Part shown: positions 16,046 through 25,521 of the stretch, one piece after another
How the letters are laid out: each line of letters starts with the position of its first letter
How positions within the stretch are numbered: position 1 is the stretch's first letter
NCBI RefSeq assembly: GCF_042677945.1
Contig: NZ_JBHUDN010000014.1
Origin: Haloplanus litoreus
GTDB taxonomy: Archaea > Halobacteriota > Halobacteria > Halobacteriales > Haloferacaceae
Length of the DNA: 64,000 nt
Strand: one strand, 5' to 3'
Position numbers and translations under genes: made by a program
The notes under the pieces: model-generated
The model's input: only the letters and a program-made list of their open reading frames with translations
Told to the model about the DNA's origin: nothing
Database searches by the model: none

Positions 16046-17874
16046 TCCCCGTGACGCGTCACGCAGGTCGACAGTCCCGTCAACTCCACCGGTTCGGAGT
16101 TGTCCGGAGAGTAGACGACCATCTGCCCTTTCTCCATGTAGGGCACCTTGTCCTCCAGCGTCGGCGGAATGTTGACGCTGCTGATGGCGTCTTCGTCACC
16201 CAGGTTGAGGACGAGTTTCGTGTTCACCTGCTTGAACACCGAGTCGGCGATGTCCTGTGGATCCTGCGTGATGAGGAACAGGCCGAGCCGCTCCTTCCGA
16301 CCCTGCTTGGCCGCCTCGGTGAACTTCCCGATGACCTTCCGGGCCTGCACGCTCTCGGCGTCGGTCAGGAAGTTGTGCGCCTCGTCCATGCCCACGACCA
16401 GCGGCGTCTCCTTGATCCGGTCGAACGTCGGGTCGTTCGACAGTTTCTCGTCGACCAGCAGGCTGGCGACGGCGAGAACGACCAGTTCGGTCGCACGCGA
16501 GTCGTTGACGTGGTACGTGGGCACGACTGTCAGTCCGCCGGGGCGAACGAGTTCGTGAACCAGATCCGTCACGGGGCGGGCGTCCCGATCGAAGACCCGC
16601 GAGAAGGCGCTGCCGAGCGCCCGCCGACGTACGGCGTCGAACGTCGCCTCGTGGACCCGCCCCGACTCGTCGAGTTCCTCCCGGAGCGCCGGGTCGTCGA
16701 GATAGCGCTTGAACTCGTCGTAGGTCCCCTCGTCGCCGTAGTCGCGGAAGAACCGGTCGAGCAGGTAGTCGAGCGCCTGGTACTGGTTGTCGTTGAGGCG
16801 GGCGCCCGCGACCAGCCACGGCCGCCGACGGACCATCCGGAAGGGAACGGTAAAGGGCACCTGCTCGGCACGGTGGCCGCCGCCCCCATACGACGCCCCG
16901 TCGACGTCCGGAACGAGCGCGACGGTGTCGTCGTGGCCCCCGTAGGCGATGCCCTCGCGGTCGAGTCGGCGGACGAAGTCATCGTCCATCGACGGGTTGT
17001 CGTCGTGCATCTGGGCGTACTCGTCTTGTGGGTCGAACTGGACCACCGCCGTCGACACCTCACGGCCGTCGTCCATCGGGTACGACGCGTCGAGATACTG
17101 CCGGAGGACGTTCTTCGAGGCGTGGGTCTTCCCCGACCCCGTACCGCCGGCGACGAGCGTGTGCCGGAAGACGAGTGGGTCGCCGTCCGCGTAGTCGTCC
17201 GTCAGACGGTAGTCGATGGTCGGTGGCGACGCCGCCGTCCGCACCGTCTCGCCACCGACCGAGAGATGCCCGAGGAAGACACCCTCCGAGGGGATGGCCA
17301 GCCCCGTCTTGATCTGTGCCGCGTCCGTCGCCTCGCCCACGATGGCCCCGGGTTTGGGCACGCGGTCGGTCATCCGACGTTTCAGGTCGTCGCCGTCCCG
17401 GAAGAGAACGGCCACCGGATCGAGCGAGGCCACGAACTTGTAGTCGCGCTCGGCGAAGTCGTCGCGGCGCATCGCCCGGCGGGCGTGGATTTCGGTCGCA
17501 TCGTCGGCCTCGAACTCCTGGGCGTACTCCAGGGCGGAGATCCGACAGAAGAGCGTCTCGTCGTCGGGGTAGGGCACGAGGACGTACTTGCCGAGCCTGA
17601 CGGATTCACGGTTGTCGCTCGTGACGAAGGCCTTGAGCGTCGTGTCGTCGCCGTCCTCTGCGACGCGGAGTCCCTGGGAGACGGAGATGGAGCCCAGCCC
17701 CCGGTCGCTCCCGGCGGGCGAGACGTCGTAGGCGTCGAAGTCGTCGGTCGTCGCCCCGCTGTCGGCTGGCTCCTCTTCCTCGCTGGCCGTCGCCACCCGC
17801 TCGTCGTCTGCGGATTCCGCGTCGTCCCGCGAGTCGTCGGGCGAGACTTCCGTGAAATCCCCGAGGTCGGACAT
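16042..17874 (-). CDS. herA: HerA-like DNA translocase/helicase ATPase (DUF87)
   Basis: This 610-residue protein has an acidic disordered N-terminus (1-55), a HAS-barrel-like domain (about 60-160) and a RecA-fold ATPase. Walker A GGTGSGKT lies at about 243-250 and Walker B VVGMDEAHNF near 495, followed by the sensor segment LITQDPQDI. HerA hexamers pump DNA and work with NurA in end resection. NurA is encoded 10 kb away, not adjacent. ATG 17874 was preferred over a TTG nine codons upstream. Other DUF87 ATPases cannot be excluded. Confidence 0.78.
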   Translation of the reverse strand: MSDLGDFTEVSPDDSRDDAESADDERVATASEEEEPADSGATTDDFDAYDVSPAGSDRGLGSISVSQGLRVAEDGDDTTLKAFVTSDNRESVRLGKYVLVPYPDDETLFCRISALEYAQEFEADDATEIHARRAMRRDDFAERDYKFVASLDPVAVLFRDGDDLKRRMTDRVPKPGAIVGEATDAAQIKTGLAIPSEGVFLGHLSVGGETVRTAASPPTIDYRLTDDYADGDPLVFRHTLVAGGTGSGKTHASKNVLRQYLDASYPMDDGREVSTAVVQFDPQDEYAQMHDDNPSMDDDFVRRLDREGIAYGGHDDTVALVPDVDGASYGGGGHRAEQVPFTVPFRMVRRRPWLVAGARLNDNQYQALDYLLDRFFRDYGDEGTYDEFKRYLDDPALREELDESGRVHEATFDAVRRRALGSAFSRVFDRDARPVTDLVHELVRPGGLTVVPTYHVNDSRATELVVLAVASLLVDEKLSNDPTFDRIKETPLVVGMDEAHNFLTDAESVQARKVIGKFTEAAKQGRKERLGLFLITQDPQDIADSVFKQVNTKLVLNLGDEDAISSVNIPPTLEDKVPYMEKGQMVVYSPDNSEPVELTGLSTCVTRHGD

Positions 17875-17919
17875 GTCCAGTACCACGGAGGTGGGGATCA
17901 AACCCCTTTCGACGACGTG

Positions 17920-19086
17920 TCAGGACTCGTCCGTCGCTGCGTCCGCCGCCTCCGTCGTCTCCACCGTCTCCGTCGCCTCCGCCGATTCCGGGCCGAGAGC
18001 GTCGCCATCCGCGCTCCCGGCGGTCGGCGGCACGAACACGTAACAGCAGTCGTCGTTGAGGACGTAGTACGCGGTCCCGTCCGGCCGTTCGAACACCCGC
18101 GCGTCGACGTCGATGGCGGTGTCGACCAGCCCCTCGAGCGACACCACCTCGAGCCGGGGGCGGTCGAACACCGACGCCGGAGGCCGGGCGACGGTGATCC
18201 AGTCGTCGAACTCCTCACGGGTCGATCGGAAGTCGAGTTCGGCCCGTTCGGCCTCGGTGACTGCGAACCTGTCGTCCCACCGCCCGTAGCCCAGACCGAC
18301 CAGCCCGACGAAACCGAGCACCGCCGCCGCCGGTCCGCCGAACCGCCAGAGCGGTCCGTAAGTTCGCTGTCTGGTGATTCTCTCGGTCGTCGATCCGGTC
18401 ACGGCCGATCCGCGAACCGAGCCGGGCCGGTACGTGGTGCCGTCCGCCTGGATCGGCAGGACGTACTGGGCGGTTCGGTTCACGGACTGGCCGTTTACTT
18501 CGCCGGTGACCTGGACACGAGCAACCGAGAGCAACTGGAGGGAGCCCGGGGACCCCCCGAGTCGTTCCGAGACGTTCTCCATCCGTTCGAGCGTCCGGCT
18601 GACGTTCCGTGCGAACGTCACTCTCACCGGCTCTCCGGGACCGACGTCCGAGGCCTGGGTCGATCCAAGCGACTCCTCCATCCGCCAGTACTCGGTCGAA
18701 TCCTCCCCCTCCGAGGCGGCACGCATCACCAGCCGGTTCCGGATCCCCACGTCCAGCGATCCTCCGTCGGATGCCCGATAGCTGAAACCGAAGCGTCCCT
18801 GCATCTCGGGGCTCACGGACAGGAAGTACGCCGGTCGGTTCGACAGGTCGGTGTCGACGGGGTACAGCGGGTTCGGTTCGGTCACCCGCGCCGCCGTGGT
18901 GTACGTACCGTTCCCCTCCCACGACGACACCTGTCGCTCCTCGACGGTCGTTCCGGGCGACGCGTAGGCGGTGTACGCCGCGAACCCCCCGACGAGCGCC
19001 AGAATCGCCGCGACGGCGACGAAGACGACGAACCACTCCGACAGGACGATACGGACCCGCGTACTCCACTCGCTCCCCCACACCAT
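17920..19086 (-). CDS. DUF5305-like membrane-anchored protein
   Basis: This 388-residue protein has one N-terminal membrane helix (about 18-40, FVVFVAVAAILALVGGF) and an extracellular domain of about 200 residues rich in beta-strand patterns and N-x-S/T sites. A second helix follows (about 262-285, AAAVLGFVGLVGLGYGRW), then a cytoplasmic tail. The tail's C-terminus is Thr/Ala/Glu-rich low complexity. DUF5305 proteins are recurrent neighbours of SipW-like signal peptidases in haloarchaea, as here (109 bp downstream of the peptidase gene). Function unknown; it may help assemble or tether secreted substrates. Confidence 0.65.
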   Translation of the reverse strand: MVWGSEWSTRVRIVLSEWFVVFVAVAAILALVGGFAAYTAYASPGTTVEERQVSSWEGNGTYTTAARVTEPNPLYPVDTDLSNRPAYFLSVSPEMQGRFGFSYRASDGGSLDVGIRNRLVMRAASEGEDSTEYWRMEESLGSTQASDVGPGEPVRVTFARNVSRTLERMENVSERLGGSPGSLQLLSVARVQVTGEVNGQSVNRTAQYVLPIQADGTTYRPGSVRGSAVTGSTTERITRQRTYGPLWRFGGPAAAVLGFVGLVGLGYGRWDDRFAVTEAERAELDFRSTREEFDDWITVARPPASVFDRPRLEVVSLEGLVDTAIDVDARVFERPDGTAYYVLNDDCCYVFVPPTAGSADGDALGPESAEATETVETTEAADAATDES

Positions 19087-19194
19087 GCTCCGCCACTTTT
19101 CGAGGCCGCGACAAGAAACTTGAGGAAGCAACAACCGCCCCCGCCCCTGTCCAGTCTCTCCGACGGCGTCCGACGGTGGCCCATCAGGGGCGTG

Positions 19195-20346
19195 TCAGCC
19201 GAACCGCGCCCAGAGCCGTCGGAGGCGGGAGGGCCGGTCCCGGGACCGGGTGCGGATGCGTCCCGTCCCGACCAGCGAGATGCCGAGCAGGTAGAACGGC
19301 ACACCGAGGACGACATCGATGACGACGATGGGCACCCAGGGGTGGATCCGGTAGAGTCCGTCGAGGACCGACGCCGGCAGGACTGCGAGGTAGCGGTGTT
19401 CGGTGAGGAAGTAGCGGTAGTACCCCGTCTCCGCCGGCGCCGTGAGCGTCAGCCCCACCGTCCCCGTCCCACGACTCCCCACGTAGACGTGGCGCCGGTC
19501 GACGGCCACACCGTCGCTACCCGGTTCGAGGTAGACGTGGACCGGCACGAGGCCGGCGTTGGGGACGTCGTAGTCGAGTGTCGACGACTCGCCCGTGGGG
19601 ATCACGGTGGGATCTTCGGACTCGAATTCGGCGCTGACGACGCCGAACTGCTGCGTTCCAGCGGGGAGGACCATCGCCGCCGTCGCCGTCGACATCACGA
19701 GCAACGCCAGCCCAGCCATCACCAACTGGGTCGAGACGCCGTCGTCTCGACTCCGGCTACGCGCTCGCTTCCTGTCCCGGCCGTCGCTCGTGATCAGATC
19801 GAACAGGTAGCCGAGCACCGAGAGCACGAGCAACAGGTAGGTGAGTCCCTGGGTGCCGAGCAGCGACCGGGTACCGAAGGTGGACGCGAGCCACCGCTGT
19901 GCGCCGCCGATAGCCCCCTGGACCGCGACGACCGCCGTCCCGAAATTCGGGAGGACGACTACCGAACCGCCGACCTGGAGCGCGTGAGCGACGATCTGTT
20001 CGTCCTTCACTGGGGGTTCGTTCCCGTCCTGGTCGGTGAACGGGTTCGCATCCCCGCGGGTGATGTACCCACGATCCGTCTCGTCGACGATCCGGTGGGT
20101 GGTAAGCCCGCCGCCCTGGATCTCCTCGGCGCGGAACGTGACCACGTCACCTTCCTCCACCTCGCCCGCAACCGGCGCCGGGACGGCGACGAAGCCGTCC
20201 CCCGGTTCCATCGTCGGCGCCATGCTCCCCGTCTCGACGTAGCTCAGAAGGACCGGATAGCCGAGCATCTGCCCGGCGACCAGCGAGACGACGACGAGGA
20301 CGACGAGGAGTTCGCCCCCCAGCGTCAGCACTCGACGGACCGACAT
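19195..20346 (-). CDS. SipW-like (S26B) signal peptidase with C-terminal extracellular domain
   Basis: This 383-residue membrane protein has a first TM helix at 10-30 and then YVETGSMAPTMEPGD, whose Ser is the catalytic nucleophile. GDVVTFR follows, then TTHRIVDE with His in place of the bacterial Lys, and RGDANPF.D. This is the archaeal/ER/SipW class of type I signal peptidase. A TM pair (about 165-235), an added beta-rich domain (240-330) and a final TM follow. It lies in the same strand block as DUF1102-type secreted proteins bearing SipW-style signals, its probable substrates. Confidence 0.88.
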   Translation of the reverse strand: MSVRRVLTLGGELLVVLVVVSLVAGQMLGYPVLLSYVETGSMAPTMEPGDGFVAVPAPVAGEVEEGDVVTFRAEEIQGGGLTTHRIVDETDRGYITRGDANPFTDQDGNEPPVKDEQIVAHALQVGGSVVVLPNFGTAVVAVQGAIGGAQRWLASTFGTRSLLGTQGLTYLLLVLSVLGYLFDLITSDGRDRKRARSRSRDDGVSTQLVMAGLALLVMSTATAAMVLPAGTQQFGVVSAEFESEDPTVIPTGESSTLDYDVPNAGLVPVHVYLEPGSDGVAVDRRHVYVGSRGTGTVGLTLTAPAETGYYRYFLTEHRYLAVLPASVLDGLYRIHPWVPIVVIDVVLGVPFYLLGISLVGTGRIRTRSRDRPSRLRRLWARFG

Positions 20347-20388
20347 TCACCACCATCCACGAACGTCGCTTCAAAAAATCCTCGGTCG

Positions 20389-21264
20389 TCAGGGATCCGA
20401 CTGCCGGCCCCCAACGTCGAACGCCCCGATCTCCACCCCGACGTAGGGGCCGATGAAGGCCAGACAGAACCCCAGGAGGTGGACGTAGAGGTTCACGACG
20501 GTCCCGCCCCGGACGGGCGCGGCGGGGAAGCCGGCGACGGCGAATCCGAGGGTGGCGGCCACGCCAACGACGAAGACGTCGACCCAGCCGGATCGGTTCC
20601 CCGACGGACCGCCTTCGGGCCGGTCACCCGTCCGGAGCGCCGACACGGCGGCCCCGGCGTAGCCGGCGGTGCCGAGTGCCGCCGCCGCAGCGAGCCCGAC
20701 GGTGACCGGCGAGCGCGGCAGTGAGAGTGCAACGAGCGTCAGCGCGGCGAAAAAGAGGACCGGAGCGTGACGGGGCCGAATTCGGGAGTCCAGACGCCGG
20801 CCGGCGTAGACGGCCAGGAGAACCGGGAGCAGTCCGGCAAAGGCCATGTTGATCCCCGAGAAGCCGAAGCCGACGGCGCGGCGCGGCACTGCCAGGTTCA
20901 GCGCCGACAGCACCGGTGGGAAGGCGAGGAGGTACGTCGCCGCCGCGACGCCGAACAGGCGTCGACAGTCGCCGAGACCCGCGAGGACGTAGCCAAGTCC
21001 CGTGAGGACGACGTACCCGAGGACGTTCGCGAGCAGGTGATCGAGCGAAAAGTGGACGAAGTGTGCGGTCACCGCCGTCACCACCGACGGGTCAGCGTAG
21101 GCGAACGTCAACGACCGCCGAACCGGCTCCGGCGACAGGAAGACGCCGACCAGCACTGTCGGAACGACGGCGAGGCCGAGACACTCTCGACGGCCAATCG
21201 CGCTCCGAACCGCGCTGGAGAACGGCGACTGGTCTGCCGGTTCCATACGGGACGAAGCGGTCAT
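20389..21264 (-). CDS. rhomboid-family intramembrane serine protease
   Basis: This 291-residue protein has six or seven membrane helices. HLLANVLGY (near 76) gives the rhomboid HxxxN of TM2, GFSGINMAFAG (near 133) gives the GxSG nucleophile of TM4, and YVHLLGFCLAFIGP (near 262) gives the paired His of TM6. All catalytic positions appear intact. It lies 13 bp after the anchored CARDB protein gene and just before the signal peptidase gene, suggesting proteolytic processing of the same surface proteins. ATG 21246 is an alternative start. Confidence 0.75.
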   Translation of the reverse strand: MTASSRMEPADQSPFSSAVRSAIGRRECLGLAVVPTVLVGVFLSPEPVRRSLTFAYADPSVVTAVTAHFVHFSLDHLLANVLGYVVLTGLGYVLAGLGDCRRLFGVAAATYLLAFPPVLSALNLAVPRRAVGFGFSGINMAFAGLLPVLLAVYAGRRLDSRIRPRHAPVLFFAALTLVALSLPRSPVTVGLAAAAALGTAGYAGAAVSALRTGDRPEGGPSGNRSGWVDVFVVGVAATLGFAVAGFPAAPVRGGTVVNLYVHLLGFCLAFIGPYVGVEIGAFDVGGRQSDP

Positions 21265-21277
21265 CGAGGGATAAGGC

Positions 21278-22792
21278 CTACTCCCGAACGCGGCGGGCCA
21301 GCGCCAGTATCACCAGCACCCCGACCAACCCGCCGACGAGCCACACCGTTTCGGTCAGGTCCCCGGCGGCCGGTTCGGCGACGGGTGCCGCGGTGCGGTC
21401 GGCCGGCGGTTCGACCGACGACGCGGTGTCCGGCGGCGTCCGCGTCGTGCCGCCGTCGTTCGGCGTCGGCCGCGGGTCGCCATCCTCGCTGGGCGGGGCC
21501 GGCCCTTCGACGACGAGTCGTCCCACGTCGGTCGCCCCCAGTCTCAGGTCGTAGGTTCCGGACCCCGGTGCGCGAACCTCGAACGTGACGTTCCTAGACG
21601 CCCCGGGCGCCAGTTCGACCCGTCGCTCGGCGACCGGGTCGCCGTCGAGGGTCAGCGTCACCGTCTGCGATCCGGTCGTGGCGCCCGCGTTCGTCACCTC
21701 GGCCGTCACCGTCGCGCGCTCGTCCGGTGTGACGGTCCCCCTCCGGAGGTCGGCGGCCGTGATCCGAAGATCCGGAACCTTCGCGGCGACGACGAACGTC
21801 GAGAAGCCGGGCGTCTCGGCTTCGAGGACGATTCGGTCCTCGCGCGTGGCAACCACCTCGACGCCGCGTTCGGACCACTCGGCCCCGTCGTACCGGTACA
21901 CGGTCAGTTCCTCGGCCGAGAGCCCGGTCGCGTCGAGGTAGGCCCGGTCGACGGCGAAGCGGAGCGTCGCCCGTTCGACCGCCCCGCGGCGCTCCTCGAT
22001 CCGGACCGCGCCGAGGGGGCGGACCGACGCGTCGGTCGGGAGTGCTCCGGTCGCGTTGGGAGCCGTCACGGCAACGTCCAGATCCACGGCCCCGCCGTCG
22101 CTGACCACCGAGAGTTCGTCCAGTGTCACGACGCCGTCACCGGCGCGGGCGACTACGAGGCGATTCAGGTCGAGGGTGAGCGAGCGACCTGCGGCCGTGT
22201 TGCGGAGGGTCAGGGTCCGCGTCGCGGCGTCCGGACTCGTCACCCGGGTCGTGACCGGTTCGGCGGGATCGGCCGAGGCGGCGCCCGCCGCGCGTTCGGG
22301 TGCTCCCCCATCGTCGGCGGTGCGGGCGTGGACGGTGAACGTCGCCGTCGGGGGTGGTGCCTCTCCGGTCGTGTCGACGACGAAGCCCACGGGGACGGAC
22401 TCGTCGGGGGTGAGCGTGACAGTGTTGGTCGCGGAGTCGGCCCCAACGCCGCCCACGCTGAACGTGATTCCCTCGGCGTCGCTCGTGAGCCACACCGTCG
22501 CCGCCGTGTCGCCGTCGTACCGGAGACGGAAGGCGTCGGAGATGGAGGTACGGGCGCCGGGGTTGACGCCGTTGCCGCGGAGGGCGGGGTTGGACGCGGA
22601 GAGGTCGAGGGTGAGTTCGCCGTCCTGGGTGGTGCTGACGTACTCGGCGTTGGTGCTATTCGCGGTGGTGATGGTGACGCCGTCGGTGACGGGGTCGGCG
22701 GTCGTTCCGTCCATTGGGGCTGCGATGGTGGGTAGGGCAAGGGCTATCGCCGCGAGTGCGAGGACGACGGTGGAGGATCGTCGTGGTGGCAT
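21278..22792 (-). CDS. secreted membrane-anchored protein with DUF1102-like, PGF-pre-PGF-like and CARDB domains
   Basis: The 504-residue protein has a signal peptide (1-25). A first module (about 50-105) closely tracks the DUF1102 protein at 24037-24717: GELTLDLSASNP, then NPGARTSISDAF, matching GQLKLDLASSNN and NPDARTAFTDIF. A PGF-pre-PGF-like domain follows (about 270-345, ending in VYRYDGAEWSE and FSTFVVA), then a CARDB domain (348-430), a Pro/Thr/Asp linker, a C-terminal TM helix (about 478-498) and a basic end. This is the architecture of a cell-surface anchor. Confidence 0.72.
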   Translation of the reverse strand: MPPRRSSTVVLALAAIALALPTIAAPMDGTTADPVTDGVTITTANSTNAEYVSTTQDGELTLDLSASNPALRGNGVNPGARTSISDAFRLRYDGDTAATVWLTSDAEGITFSVGGVGADSATNTVTLTPDESVPVGFVVDTTGEAPPPTATFTVHARTADDGGAPERAAGAASADPAEPVTTRVTSPDAATRTLTLRNTAAGRSLTLDLNRLVVARAGDGVVTLDELSVVSDGGAVDLDVAVTAPNATGALPTDASVRPLGAVRIEERRGAVERATLRFAVDRAYLDATGLSAEELTVYRYDGAEWSERGVEVVATREDRIVLEAETPGFSTFVVAAKVPDLRITAADLRRGTVTPDERATVTAEVTNAGATTGSQTVTLTLDGDPVAERRVELAPGASRNVTFEVRAPGSGTYDLRLGATDVGRLVVEGPAPPSEDGDPRPTPNDGGTTRTPPDTASSVEPPADRTAAPVAEPAAGDLTETVWLVGGLVGVLVILALARRVRE

Positions 22793-22971
22793 GTCTCTGG
22801 TCGGCGGGACGAGATGGGGACCGGGGTCGCTCCCGGGGGCCGTACCGGAACCATTCGGCCACTCCCCTTTGGTATTGATGTGATTGAACCGGGCGCGCGT
22901 TCGACGCCGGCCGACGATGCAGTCGATATCCGGTCGATGCGGTTGAGAGATCCCGCGACCGGGCAGGCGAC

Positions 22972-24030
22972 TCAGGGGCTCACCGAGAACGACGCGACGT
23001 CGGTGGTCCCGTCCGGAAGTTCGACCGTGAACGAGAGGTCGAGCCGCTTTCCGGTCATGTCCACCGGCATCCCGTCGGAGTCCCGGAACGAGTAGAGGTT
23101 GACCGTCGCCGCCGTGCCCGGATCGAGGACCGCCTCCTGATCGGCGCCGTCGCGAAATCCGTCACTCTCCAAGTCGACGGTGGTCGGGAGTTGGAACTCA
23201 CCGCCACCGGCGTCGACGTAGCCGTCCTGTGGCATCGCTTCGATGTGGACATCGGCGTTGAACGTGAAGCTATCGTAGTTCGTCCCGCCCTGTCGGTCGC
23301 TGACGAGGTCGATGTCGCCGTCCGCGGGTGTGATACTGACGTCGGTGATCGTGATCGGGCCACCGCCGCGGTAACGGTTCACCAGCTCGAACTGGACGCC
23401 GCTGTCGTCACCGCCCGTCGGTCCGACGGCCGTCGCGTTCCGGACGCCGAGCTGTCGTGAGGTGCCTCCCGGAACGCTTCCACCGCTAGTGGATGGCTGT
23501 TCCGCCAGGATGGAGAGCGAGACGTCGAAGCTCCCGAGGTCGGAGCCGGTGTCGATGAAGAGACCGGCCTCGAACGACTCGCCGGGCGTCAACACAACGG
23601 CGTTTGACTGTTGGTCGAGGACCGTCCCGTCTTCGCCACTGTCGATCAGCGACAGGTGATCGATAGCCGGCACGAGGTTACCCGGCTTGCTCCACACTTC
23701 GACCGTGTTGTCGCCCTGGTTCCGGATGGTCAACAACTCGCCGAACGTGTACACCGAGTCCGGCCCGACCCCCTCTCCCCGTGTATCTCCTGGGGTGCTC
23801 TCGTTGAAGCCGGGGATAGAGAAGATGACCTGACCGTCGCCGAACTCGGCCGCCCGTCCGTAGTCCGAGTCGGAACTCGGATTCATCGCCAGGTAGGCGT
23901 CTTCGTCGTCGGCAACGGCGATGTCCACGGTTCGCTGTGCGCTCGTACTGGTGAAGGCTCCCGATCCCACGCTGAACGCCGATCCGCCAGCCAACAGCCC
24001 GATCGACTGGAGGAGCCTTCGTCGATTCAT
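22972..24030 (-). CDS. DUF1102-like secreted protein, long form
   Basis: This 352-residue protein starts MNRRRLLQSIGLLAGG and passes through GSGAFTS, a SipW-style cleavage region. Its mature N-terminus QRTVDIAVADDEDAYLAM matches the QRAVDVQVASDANAYLSL of its neighbour. The remainder is beta-strand rich with no further TM, so it should be released or assembled outside. It begins 6 bp after the neighbouring DUF1102 gene, making a two-gene operon. By analogy with TasA/AbpA proteins the exposed N-terminal strand could mediate polymerisation; this is inference. Confidence 0.68.
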   Translation of the reverse strand: MNRRRLLQSIGLLAGGSAFSVGSGAFTSTSAQRTVDIAVADDEDAYLAMNPSSDSDYGRAAEFGDGQVIFSIPGFNESTPGDTRGEGVGPDSVYTFGELLTIRNQGDNTVEVWSKPGNLVPAIDHLSLIDSGEDGTVLDQQSNAVVLTPGESFEAGLFIDTGSDLGSFDVSLSILAEQPSTSGGSVPGGTSRQLGVRNATAVGPTGGDDSGVQFELVNRYRGGGPITITDVSITPADGDIDLVSDRQGGTNYDSFTFNADVHIEAMPQDGYVDAGGGEFQLPTTVDLESDGFRDGADQEAVLDPGTAATVNLYSFRDSDGMPVDMTGKRLDLSFTVELPDGTTDVASFSVSP

Positions 24031-24036
24031 CGTTCC

Positions 24037-24717
24037 TTAGGTCCCGTTGCCGCCATTCGCGCGGTCGCTTCCGGGTTCGACGGCCATCACGGTGATGCGT
24101 TTGTTGGAGGCAGGGACGGAGACGTTGTCCTCCGTGATCACCGAGAGGTCGACCGAGACGCTCTCCCCGGGCGTCACGAGTCGGTCGCTGTCCTGGAACG
24201 TGGCACTCTCGAACTTCTTCTCCAGGTCGACGCGGCCACCGGAGTCGATACCCATAGTGAAGTTGTCCGCCTCCGGCCCGAGACCGGGTCCGGTGCCGTT
24301 CTCCTCGTCGTAGACGAAGGTACTCAGACCGCTAGTGTCAGCCAGATGGGGCTTGGAGTTGGACTGCCCCGCCCCGTTCACGTAGACGTTGTCAGCGGAG
24401 GTACCGACGGCGAGAAGCACGTCGTTGTCGCCCTGATTCCGGATCGTGAAGATGTCGGTGAAGGCGGTCCGGGCATCCGGATTTAGCCCCTGCGCTCCGT
24501 TGTTCGAACTCGCCAGGTCGAGTTTGAGTTGGCCGTTACTATCCGTCTTCGCGCGGTCGCCGGTCGCCTGAAGGCTCAGGTACGCGTTGGCATCACTAGC
24601 GACTTGGACGTCGACGGCGCGCTGTGCCTGCACGCTCGTAAACGCACCAGTACCGGTCACGGCCGCCGCGCCAGCGGCCAGCGATCCCACACCTGCGATG
24701 AACTTTCGCCGTTGCAT
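24037..24717 (-). CDS. DUF1102-like secreted protein, short form
   Basis: This 226-residue protein starts MQRRKFIAGVGSLAAG and passes through TGTGAFTSVQAQ, a SipW-type signal; the mature part begins RAVDVQVASDANAYLSL. A beta-rich domain follows with LNPDARTAFTDIFTIRNQGDNDV, a stretch shared with the anchored protein at 21278-22792. Small size, no TM after the signal and position first in the operon suit a major fibre subunit or secreted matrix protein. Confidence 0.7.
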   Translation of the reverse strand: MQRRKFIAGVGSLAAGAAAVTGTGAFTSVQAQRAVDVQVASDANAYLSLQATGDRAKTDSNGQLKLDLASSNNGAQGLNPDARTAFTDIFTIRNQGDNDVLLAVGTSADNVYVNGAGQSNSKPHLADTSGLSTFVYDEENGTGPGLGPEADNFTMGIDSGGRVDLEKKFESATFQDSDRLVTPGESVSVDLSVITEDNVSVPASNKRITVMAVEPGSDRANGGNGT

Positions 24718-24984
24718 TGGTTGTCACGTGCCCCGTCCGGAGCACATCACACCCGTATACCCCTACCCCGTTTGTAGTGAGCCGATTGAACGGGGTACAA
24801 CGGCCGGTAGAACCGGTTCAACGAGGTTATGTCTCGTCGCATATGATCGATTGAGACGGCTTCAAGCACCGTCTGAGAAGCGGTTGCCCGGGCCTGAAAC
24901 ACCCGTCGGTGCCCGTTACTTATGGGTCATCCCGCTATGAGAATAGCCCGACCCGGACGCGTTCCCTGGGGGGATCCGAACGAC
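24718..24984. promoter_or_regulatory. divergent promoter region of the DUF1102 locus
   Basis: This 267-bp spacer separates the DUF1102 operon from the divergent HTH gene. An inverted repeat, TTGAAC (24786-24791) with GTTCAA (24816-24821), lies in its middle. A TTACTTATGG TATA-like box near 24917 fits the HTH gene. The HTH protein is a plausible repressor or activator of both units. No further gene is visible. Confidence 0.4.
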
Positions 24985-25521
24985 ATGAGTCTGGCACGAG
25001 ACGACGTTTACGAGGTGTTGAGCAACCGGCGACGGCGCTTTGTCATCCACTACCTGCGCGGGAACGGTCCGCGGGCGGCACTGGGGACGCTCGCGGAACA
25101 CGTCGCTGCGTGGGAGAACGGCATCGACGTCGCCGCAGTGGGGTCGGACGCGCGCAAGAACGTCTACACGTCGCTCCAGCAGTTTCACCTACCGAAGATG
25201 GAGGATCTGAACCTCGTCCACTTCGACCGCCGCGCGGGCGAGGTGGAACTCACCGAGGAGGCCGACGACGTTGACGTGTATCTGGAAGTCGTCGAGGGAC
25301 ACGACGTTCCCTGGAGCCTCTATTACCTCGGCGTGGGCGGCCTGACCGGCGCGGTCACGCTGGGCCACGCGCTCGACCTGCCGCTCCTGGCTGGGATGAC
25401 GGACGTCGGCTGTGCCGTCTTCACCGTCACAGCCATCGCCGCGATGGCGCTGATCCACACCTACTACACCCGGGAGATGCGCTTAGGAACCGACGGCGCG
25501 CCGCCGGAAACCGACGGATGA
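24985..25521 (+). CDS. membrane-associated HTH transcriptional regulator (DUF7344-like)
   Basis: The 178-residue protein begins MSLARDDVYEVLSNRRRRFVI, the winged-helix opening of a common haloarchaeal regulator family. The wing lies near residues 60-80 (QFHLPKMEDLNLVHFD). Two membrane helices follow (about 110-132 and 137-158). I chose ATG 24985 because it matches the usual family start, although in-frame ATGs exist at 24922 and 24937. It overlaps the next gene by 4 bp and is divergent from the DUF1102 operon, which it probably controls. Confidence 0.72.
   Translation: MSLARDDVYEVLSNRRRRFVIHYLRGNGPRAALGTLAEHVAAWENGIDVAAVGSDARKNVYTSLQQFHLPKMEDLNLVHFDRRAGEVELTEEADDVDVYLEVVEGHDVPWSLYYLGVGGLTGAVTLGHALDLPLLAGMTDVGCAVFTVTAIAAMALIHTYYTREMRLGTDGAPPETDG

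Noticed and set aside
15376..20724. A 1782-codon open frame on the plus strand
   Set aside because: It is antisense to the M42 peptidase, HerA-like, DUF5305, signal peptidase and rhomboid genes, all with clear motifs; its protein is Arg/His/Asp-rich with no fold pattern, typical of GC-rich shadow frames.
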